Source: Sepiola atlantica
Taxonomy: Eukaryota; Mollusca; Cephalopoda; Sepiida; Sepiolidae
Reading direction: 5' to 3'
Assembly (NCBI GenBank): GCA_963556195.1
Contig: OY744525.1
Span: 57,772,446 to 57,836,445 of the forward strand
DNA length: 64,000 nucleotides
In this document: piece after piece, positions 56,715 to 64,000 of the stretch
How positions within the stretch are numbered: position 1 is the first letter of the stretch
Layout of the letters: each line of letters starts with the position of its first letter
The notes under the pieces: model-generated
What the model saw: the letters and a program-made list of their open reading frames with translations, nothing else
Told to the model about the DNA's origin: nothing
Databases searched by the model: none
Translations under genes and position numbers: made by a program

Positions 56715-57035
56715 GTGGTGAGTATTTAGAGGGTTGGTTTTTAATAAGTGAGTATTTATGTGTGTGTGGAGGGGGGGGGGACGATAATCAATATGTAACT
56801 ATTTAGATGGGCCAGTTGTCAATATGCAAGCATTTGGGGTGTTTTGTGTCCGTTACTGAAGTAAGTAAACATTTGGTGGGGGTAAGTGTATACGATGCCA
56901 GGGTTGGTTTTCAATATGCGAATATTTAGCAGGGTAAGTTTTTAATATATAGCTATTTAGAGGAAGGTGGATCGGTTTTTAATATACAGCTATTTAGAGA
57001 GGGTTCTGTTTTTAATAAGCAAATATGCCTATTTT
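56715..57035 (+). repeat. Degenerate tandem repeat
   Basis: About six irregular units built around 'ggttggtttttaatatgcaa' and 'tatttagaggg', with spacing of roughly 40-60 bp. An old minisatellite. Confidence 0.55.
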
Positions 57036-57344
57036 ATGGATATTTATATGTTTTTAGACATTGTTCTTTTTTTACCATGTTTTTGTCTTTTTAATTGCTT
57101 TCAGACCTCCTTTTCAATTATTAAAGTGCTCAAGTTTTGTGTCAGAGTATTATGAGCCCATCCTGGGACAGATACAACTGCTAGTATTCAGTAAACAAAA
57201 ATAGGCAATTTCTACAGGAATAGCAAAGAAAAGAAACATGGCCAACCCAGAATAAGGTCTGGCGTGTAAGAAGTGGGAATTTGTCCGAAAAGGAAATCAG
57301 ACTGACGATTAGGATTGTTTTGCTACACATCAACCGTATTCGTC

Positions 57345-57895
57345 ATTTGATGCCATCCAATGCATTTATCATCATATTTGATTTAATATTTGTTTTACAT
57401 GCTGGCATGTGTTGGACGGCTTTTAGAAATTGACATCCAATGTAACCTATTTCTGGACAGGTCTTTATTTATCGCACTTTCTCTCAAGTTAATTCTTATC
57501 ACTTCCTACCATGTTTTCCTTGGACTTCCCCTGTCAACTGAACCTGCTACCTCAACTGTTCTACATCTACTGACCCAAGAACTCTCATCCATTTTTTTTT
57601 TTTACTGGTATGTCTATATTTTATATCATTTGTTCTCCATACAACGCATATCCTCAACCCACACTGGCCAGGTTTCACTTCCATACATCATTACACTGCA
57701 TACACATGTCTGATACGTCCTTGGTCGGCAATGGTAACGCTCTGCTGGTTATTAATGGCAGAAGTTCCCCGCACTTAATCCATTCACTCCTAACTCTTAC
57801 AATCACACTAACAGCACCAGGTCAACCCTGTGCTCCAATGGCATCACTAAAGTACCAAAACTTCGACAACCTCAATAGCTTCGTCATTTGATACG
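57345..57895 (-). mobile_element. RTE-like LINE ORF2 end and 3' tail
   Basis: The same family as 33486-34255. The 3' tail is CAT/ATG-type at 57362-57375, the UTR is 'gccgtccaacacatgcc', then broken ORF2 sequence up to about 57890. A poly-T run at 57592-57602 replaces part of the ORF found in the other copy. Confidence 0.75.
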
Positions 57896-58177
57896 CAGCT
57901 TGGTGAGGTTTGGTGCATAAGAGTAGTTTTTGCAGGTATTCTTGTATTTAGTACGGTCAATTAGAATATGTTTGTGCATAGTCAAAGTGCACTAAGGTGC
58001 AGCTACTGCTTTGCGTATGTGTGCTCCTCCCACTTTTGCTTTAACGCAGAGCCGCAACTGATATATTTTAAAGATTTTACTTAGCTAAATGTTATGGACA
58101 ATCTCATCTTTTTAACATTGGGTGTGAAAGGTGTAAATTTACGTACAAACGGAGAATTTCAACAATGAATTAATATG
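57896..58177. other. Intron; nothing recognised
   Basis: No repeat or coding match found. Confidence 0.4.
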
Positions 58178-58525
58178 AAGATTATTCGTTTATCTTTTGT
58201 TTGATGCAAATGTAGACAAATAAATATAGAAACTATTAGCATAGCATGAACTCGTTCAATGTACAAGATTATTCGTTTATCTTTTGTTTGATGCAAATGT
58301 AGACAAATAAATATAGAAACTATTAGCATAGCATGAACTCGTTCAATGTACAAGATTATTCGTTTATCTTTTGTTTGATGCAAATGTAGACAAATAAATA
58401 TAGAAACTATTAGCATAGCATGAACTCGTTCAATGTACAAGATTATTCGTTTATCTTTTGTTTGATGCAAATGTAGACAAATAAATATAGAAACTATTAG
58501 CATAGCATGAACTCGTTCAATGTAC
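58178..58525. repeat. 87-bp tandem array, four near-identical units
   Basis: Units start at 58178, 58265, 58352 and 58439 and appear identical. As 87 is divisible by three, the minus strand stays open through all units, but this is a by-product. The array stops exactly where RTE-like coding sequence begins at 58526. Confidence 0.95.
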
Positions 58526-59165
58526 AGGATGACTATCAGTACTGATGATCATGGCACCATCCGAGTCGACAGACAGAATCTCCCACGAACGCATATCTTC
58601 AAGTATCTCAGCTCGATGCTCAGTAACGACAGCAACATCCTTGGTGCGATGTGGCTCAAATGGCACACCACCACTGGCGTCCTCTGTGACTGTAGAATCA
58701 GTGACTGTCTAAAATCAAGGATCTTCTGGACTATTGTGAAACCCGTCGCTTTGTACAGTTCGGAGTGCTTGCAGACGAGAGAGGTAGAGCGAAGATTTGC
58801 CGTCATGGAAACTAAAATGCTTCGATAGATTTCACGAGTTACACTGCTTGACCATGTCTGTAATGACAACATCAGAAGGCACTACGACACCAGGACAAGA
58901 TAAGGGAATAGCAGTTCAGATGTTTCGACCATGTGCGGGAAAAGCGATAGAGAGAAAGGTCGATGATGAGATGGGCAAACTCCCTGCACAATGATCTCTG
59001 TAAAGCCAACTTTAACCCGGACCAAGCCTATGATCATGCCAAATAGTGATAAAAATCTATTATTGCAAACACCGCTGTAGCTTGGGAGTAACGCAAAGAA
59101 AAAGAATATATACAAGATGCGGACGATATTCATTTGCAATTTTCAACTGCTAATTTTATGCATTT
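58526..59165 (+). mobile_element. RTE/BovB-like LINE ORF2 C-terminus, broken
   Basis: The frame 58520-58828 reads 'HIFKYLSSMLSNDSNI', 'WLKWHTTTGVLCDCRI' and 'VKPVALYSSECLQT', then 'RRFAVMETKMLR', characteristic of RTE-like elements. It continues in broken frames ('NFNPDQAYDHAK', about 59005-59040) to a 3' end shared with 21190-21270. A different subfamily from 33.5 kb. Confidence 0.8.
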
Positions 59166-59276
59166 TATTTTCATTATCTCTAAAAACTTTTAAAGATCTT
59201 TTCAAAACAAACTATGATACAAAATTTATTTTGGTAGCTCAATTAGCCACCAAATTATGACTTGAAATTCATTAGA

Positions 59277-59916
59277 AATAACTAAAAATGCAGGAGCCAA
59301 TTTTCACAGTGTATAACTAAAAATGCAGGAGCCAATTTTCACAGTGTATAACTAAAAAAGCAGGAGCCAATTTTCACAGTGTATAACTAAAAAAGCAGGA
59401 GCCAATTTTCACAGTGTATAACTAAAAATGCAGGAGCCAATTTTCACAGTGTATAACTAAAAAAGCAGGAGCCAATTTTCAGTGTATAACTAAAAATGCA
59501 GGAGCCAATTTTCACAGTGTATAACTAAAAATGCAGGAGCCAATTTTCACAGTGTATAACTAAAAAAGCAGGAGCCAATTTTCAGTGTATAACTAAAAAT
59601 GCAGGAGCCAATTTTCACAGTGTATAACTAAAAATGCAGGAGCCAATTTTCACAGTGTATAACTAAAAAAGCAGGAGCCAATTTTCAGTGTATAACTAAA
59701 AATGCAGGAGCCAATTTTCACAGTGTATAACTAAAAATGCAGGAGCCAATTTTCACAGTGTATAACTAAAAAAGCAGGAGCCAATTTTCAGTGTATAACT
59801 AAAAATGCAGGAGCCAATTTTCAGTGTATAACTAAAAATGCAGGAGCCAATTTTCACAGTGTATAACTAAAAATGCAGGAGCCAATTTTCACAGTGTATA
59901 ACTAAAAATGCAGGCT
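59277..59916 (+). repeat. 32/35-bp minisatellite, about 18 copies
   Basis: The unit is 'ataactaaaaatgcaggagc' plus 'caattttcacagtgt' (35 bp). A 32-bp variant lacks three bases before 'gtgt', and a second variant has 'aaaaaagcagg'. The variants recur in a semi-regular order, suggesting multi-unit duplications. Confidence 0.95.
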
Positions 59917-60724
59917 TCAAACAAGTGGAAAATCCTTAAAATTTAATTTCATTTTGTGGTAAATAAAAATTAATCATAATGGAAGCAATAATTATTACAT
60001 CAAACCAGCCTAAACATTGTGAAAAATTCCATTACCTCTTGAAATAACGTTAAAAAATGACTTGGAAATGAAACTTTGACTGTTCATATAAGAATATAAG
60101 AGTCATTGCAACAGAGAATACATTGAATCTTCATAATATGGATCATAGCACATTAGAGAGCAAGCTGGATTTTTCTTTGAATAGTAAATCGATAACAAAA
60201 ACTTAAATTTGAACCATGTAAAAACAGATGGAACCACAATTTGAAATTAGTGCAAAAATTTCATTCACCAAATAATTCAACTTGGATTTTTTGGTGAAAG
60301 ACAACTTAAAACCGTATATTAAGCCCATCGTATTGATGAGTAGCCCTTTTTCTTTAAGAGGAGACTATATTTATATACAAAGAGATGCACTATATTGCAA
60401 AAAACAAATTTGAAAAGCACCGATATTAAAAAAAATAAATCGCCAGTCATCGAAAATAGGTTCCCTCACTTGAAATAATTTTAAAAAACTACTAATAACA
60501 CAAGAGAAAGAATTGTACGTTTATGAATAGAAAAGGTTAAGTTTTGTTTAAATCTAAATTTTATCAAAATAATGCAAAAGAATAAAGGAGATATCGCAGG
60601 TTAAAATTGAAGGGAATTTCACTATATTTACCCATTTTTGTACTCTAAACTACTCTGGTTTGTGATACCTACCTATATTTTCATTCGTTTTTGTTTTTGT
60701 AAAATAATTAATTATGGATGATTT
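59917..60724. other. Intron; nothing recognised
   Basis: AT-rich unique-looking sequence without frames or repeats that I can identify. Confidence 0.4.
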
Positions 60725-61480
60725 TTAAACCTGCTATGTGTAGAAGAGACACAGAGTACTCCTTTGAATTCATGCTGGAAGGACAAATTAGAAGATTTCA
60801 GACTCCTCAACGCCAGAAGATAAACTACCAGAACAATAGATGGTTTACTGCCTCATCCAAAAACGTGTCCAGTGAAGGTGACATCATACTAACCCACTTC
60901 TTTTCTGAGAGAACACCGATAGCGACACCAGTGTTCCCTAGTGAAGTAGTGAAACCCTTGATCGACCAAGTAGGTTGCACATGTGGCAGCAAGACCAAGC
61001 CCTCTGTCATACCAGCCGGAAGACGCAAGTGCAGTAGTTACATGAAGACCTATTTTGTTTAAATGTATGCGCAGTATCATGCGTTAGATTGAGTTGTGGT
61101 TTTGCTTTGTGCACGTGCACTCGAGCTTGGACTATTAACTGCGTGCGTGTTATGATACATCTATGCAGAATCAAAATATATATGCGTAAATGAATCTTGG
61201 CACCAAAAATGCGATTCAAGATCAGTTCCCGCTTTGATTGACTCTTGATAGGATGTTATCTTGTGCTCGCCTTTCACTATGGGTGGCCGACTAGAATGGA
61301 ACTCCAGGTTACAGTATTCCTTTATCGAAAGAATTTCGTCGATCATACGTCACCTGACATCTGGCATCCCAGTTAACCTTTTTACTTGTTTGTGTAGAAT
61401 GTGGTGGAAGAAGAGACCAACAGATCCAGTTGCAACGTGAAGAACGAGCAGAAGGCAAAGATAATCAAAGCCTTTTTGGC
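60725..61480 (+). repeat. Blocks shared with 21.3-22.1 kb
   Basis: 60748-60970 matches 21368-21660 and 61395-61480 matches 21960-22060, in the same order. The 114-codon frame 60718-61062 has no recognised domain, and the counterpart at 21 kb is not open, so a real gene is not supported. Confidence 0.55.
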
Positions 61481-62012
61481 CAAAGCCAGGAAACAGTGAC
61501 AAAGACGTGTGGCCAGATCAGAGGCTAGCTTGAGTTTGCCATCAAAACCTTTTTGACCAAAGTCAGGAAACAGTGACAAAGACGTGTGGCCAGATCAGAG
61601 GCTAGCTTGAGCTTGCCATCAAAACCTTTTTGGTCAAAGTAAGAAAACAGTGACAAAGACGTGTGGCCAGATCAGAGGCTAGCTTGAGCTTGCCATCAAA
61701 ACCTTTTTGACCAAAGTCAGGAAACAGTGACAAAGACGTGTGGCCAGATCAGAGGCTAGCTTGAGCTTGCCATCAAAACCTTTTTGGTCAAAGTAAGAAA
61801 ACAGTGACAAAGACGTGTGGCCAGATCAGAGGCTAGCTTGAGCTTGCCATCAAAACCTTTTTGGCCAAAGTCAGGAAACAGTGACAAAGACGTGTGGCCA
61901 GATCAGAAGCTAGCTTGAGCTTGCCATCAAAGCCTTTTTGGCCAAAGTCAGGAAACAGTGACAAAGACGTGTGGCCTGTTCAGAGGCTAGCTTGAGCTTG
62001 TCACCAAAACCG
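61466..62012 (+). repeat. 77-bp tandem array, about seven units
   Basis: Units repeat every 77 bp (cctttttgg-type starts at 61471, 61548, 61625, 61702, 61779, 61856, 61933). All carry 'aaacagtgacaaagacgtgt' and 'cagatcagaggctagcttga', with the last unit diverging. It interrupts the block order shared with the 22-kb region. Confidence 0.95.
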
Positions 62013-62639
62013 AAGACAGGTTTATCAAGTAAAACCGACAGAATAAGTCTTGAAGACAAAGTTTGATGAATAAATCTATAAAACAAATATTAAATTATTC
62101 TATTATTTTTCCTAGACAGTAATCTTGCAAATAAATATTGTCCACACCCTATAGAAGGGGTACAGAGAGAAAGTCTATTAGAATTAGGAAGCACATTAAT
62201 AATTTGATTTATAGAGAAGAATTGGAAAATTGTGTATTACAAGAGTTTTAGAACACAGGGAAATCGAATTGAATCCTTTCAAATTTGAAAGGGCATAGAA
62301 ACAATTGACAATCACAATTTGAGAGAGATTAAAAAATTAGGTCTTATAAAACATTTAGAACACACAGTGCAAGGTGATCGACTTGAACCAATTAACAGTT
62401 TTGACCAGATAACAACTATGGGCAAGTTAAAAGAATATTTCAACTTGATCACTCACCCTAATAAACATTAGGCTTTATTTATTGAGAGACAAATAACCTT
62501 GAGGGTGTGACTAATGTACATAATTTAAAAAATATTGACTGATTTCAGTTTTACGGCATAAAAAAATGGAACTTACACAAGATTTTTAACAGCTTATATA
62601 TATTTTTATTTTGGCCTCTTTTTTAAAAAAAGAAGTTTT
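62013..62639. other. Intron; one shared block, otherwise nothing
   Basis: 62107-62145 matches 22150-22185 ('agacagtaatcttgca'). The rest is AT-rich without recognisable features. Confidence 0.4.
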
Positions 62640-62890
62640 TTTTTTGTAGAAATTGCTCCAGACAAGGCATGAAGCAACTTGATGTAAGGAGATAAAAAAA
62701 AAAAATACTACTGCAAAGTAACAAACTAGCCAATGATAAATGTTCGCTGGATAAATTCCAACCCAGAAACGAGCAATTATTCCCCTTTTGTCAGAAACAT
62801 CGCTCATGGAATGTGAGGACTAAAAGACAAAATAAGGGAAGCGAGTTCATGAGGCTGCTTAAATAAAACCCAATGTTCACTTTCTAATCG
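62640..62890 (-). repeat. Dispersed repeat family F2, copy 3
   Basis: Reverse complement of the copies at 2505-2750 and 24576-24825, with all landmarks in order. A 21-bp poly-C run (62916-62936) follows shortly. Confidence 0.75.
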
Positions 62891-63215
62891 CCGTCAGTTT
62901 TGACAGACAATGCATCCCCCCCCCCCCCCCCCCCCCGTAACGGTGCCTAAGTGGGGAAGTCTATAGTGAAATAAAGGTTGCACAATCCTCAACCGCACAA
63001 GTCCAGTGACACGAAGTGTAGGATGATTGGAAAGAATATCGGGATAAACAGAAAAAGACTGGTGTTATTTTGGACTTTAATTTCTTCTATAACTGAAGAG
63101 TACAATCTATCCTACTGAATATGCATTCATGCTTTTCCCAAAAGTTATTAGTGAAATTAATGCAATAGAGACTATTGCAGAATGGCTAATCGAAGACGAA
63201 CACAAATATACTTAC

Positions 63216-63597
63216 TTTGCTTTGTTTATCACTAGATGCCGTTAACACATGACATTTGTGGTGTTGGAGAAGTCTCTGATTGGAAAACGTTTTGAGACAC
63301 GCCTGGCATTGGTAATGAACCTCCAAGAAATGCTCTTTCTTCATGTGGACACAGAATTTGGCATAGGGACTTTGAACTGAATGTGGTTGCACAGAATGCT
63401 GCAGGTTAGGGCTTCAGGGTTGCCTCCAGAATCAGATTTACCACCTTTCTCGACCGTCGTGTGGACTGACGGACGTGTGGCATAACTTTTTCAAGGTGGC
63501 GCTGTTTGGCGTTCTTCATTTCTTCACCCTTGTCTTCCAACTTCTTTTTCGGGGCACTTTGGGACGTCCCACTGCCGGGACTTTTGGTCAACATCAT
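63216..63597 (-). CDS. First coding exon of the zinc-finger gene, frame disturbed
   Basis: The Met at 63597 has a good context (ACCATGATG) and an in-frame stop 15 codons upstream. It opens 'MMLTKSPGSGTSQSAPKKK' and continues basic ('HVRQSTRRSRK') until a stop at 63408-63406. From 63392 another frame gives 'FCVHMKKEH' and a C2H2 finger ('CQACLKTFSNQRLLQHHKCH', 63308-63249). It ends at K before the donor GTAAGT (63215), in phase with the 54044 exon. The two frames connect either by a 46-nt GT-AG intron (GTGGTA ... CTGCAG, about 63446-63401) or by two lost bases in homopolymers (AAAGG, GTCCCT). If no repair applies, the gene would start elsewhere. Confidence 0.65.
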
Positions 63598-64000
63598 GGT
63601 TTGGTATTTACAGAAAATCGTTATCGACTTTCGAATAACTCAAGATGAGAAAATTCTGTTAAAAATACAAAGAGAGAAAAAAAAAAAAAATTGTGAAAAA
63701 CAATGAGAATAATGTTATCTACAGAGTGTTTGGGAAATCGACGGCATAACTTCGGGATTATGTTCTATATGTGTAAACGAGCCTTTTTTTTTTGTAGGAG
63801 TTGCTTTTGTAAATAGCACTTCATTACTAGTCTAATTTCCTTTGGGTTTACTTCTATCTCTGTGTGGGCTTCACTTTATGCTGATCATATTTATTTACCT
63901 GCGTTTGTCTGTTGTATTCTGTTACCTGAAATAAGAAAGGCCAACATTTGCAGGATGCTGACCACGTCCCCAGAGTTGATTATCAAAGGAGCCCCTGCTG
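63598..64000 (-). other. Likely 5' UTR or upstream intron of the zinc-finger gene
   Basis: No coding signal. Short poly-A and poly-T runs (63680-63692, 63786-63795). No promoter could be identified with confidence. Confidence 0.35.

Larger units (their letters stand above)
54045..63215 (-). other. 9.17-kb intron of the zinc-finger gene
   Basis: The donor GTAAGTAT starts at 63215 (minus strand) and the acceptor AG is at 54046-54045. The exon at 63216 ends with a complete codon and the exon at 54044 begins with one, so both are phase 0 ('SSDKQSK' joined to 'VQHTCSLC'). The intron holds LINE remnants, an inverted duplication, four tandem arrays and an F2 repeat. Confidence 0.8.

Noticed and set aside
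58159..58503. 114-codon minus-strand frame with four 'MLIVSIFICLHLHQ' repeats
   Set aside because: An 87-bp tandem array stays open only because 87 is divisible by three. There is no other coding evidence.
60718..61062. 114-codon frame with Cys residues
   Set aside because: The homologous block at 21.4-21.7 kb is not open, no domain is recognised, and there are no splice or start signals. Treated as repeat.

Overview
The window is gene-poor animal DNA, almost certainly from a cephalopod mollusc and probably an octopus. This is inferred from very many (AT)n tracts, tRNA- and 5S-derived SINE-like sequences, RTE-type LINE tails ending in ATG/CAT triplets, dense Tc1/mariner remnants, and a huge C2H2 zinc-finger gene (cephalopods are known for C2H2 expansion). 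No bacterial genes, CRISPR arrays or animal-virus genes are visible.

Two host genes can be supported, and they converge tail to tail. On the + strand, three well-bounded exons (2881-3052, 6184-6377, 9614-9846) encode the C-terminal part of an MFSD13A/TMEM180-like membrane protein. Splice sites and phases agree, and the gene ends at 9846; its earlier exons lie to the left of the window. On the - strand, a 7-kb uninterrupted exon (54044 down to 46995) encodes 2,349 residues of a zinc-finger protein. It joins in phase, across a 9.17-kb intron, to a first coding exon at 63597-63216 whose reading frame is disturbed or contains a tiny 46-nt intron. The protein is built from about 14 tandem pairs of a C2H2 finger followed by a C2HC finger. 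It also carries an array of about 23 decapeptides (30-bp coding minisatellite) around the core LNLS, and a PQDLS motif like those that bind CtBP.

The rest is transposon and repeat sequence. An apparently intact DD41D mariner (3434-4764) lies in an MFSD13A intron. A Tc1-like element with 302-bp inverted repeats (36530-38003) is nested in an older repeat; its transposase is broken. A deleted mariner-like element sits at 40999-41561, and decayed transposase pieces at 19.2-20.1 kb and 30.2 kb. There are CR1/Jockey-like LINE remnants (7.2, 26.9-29.1, 54.2-54.9 kb) and RTE-like ones (5.9, 16.0, 32.6-34.3, 57.3, 58.5 kb). Foldback/MITE elements are frequent, including a 278-bp near-perfect hairpin at 43495-43772. 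A 4.85-kb inverted duplication (30989-35836) dominates the middle. A tRNA-derived SINE with an 11-bp target duplication sits inside a foldback element (11706-11932), and a 5S rRNA-derived piece is at 25421-25512. Tandem arrays include a 22-bp unit at 23.6 kb and units of 87, about 35 and 77 bp in the zinc-finger intron. Further (AT)n tracts not listed separately are near 163, 714, 10280, 10383, 10867, 11556, 12308, 13940, 17210, 25984, 42418, 42684, 43463 and 46838.
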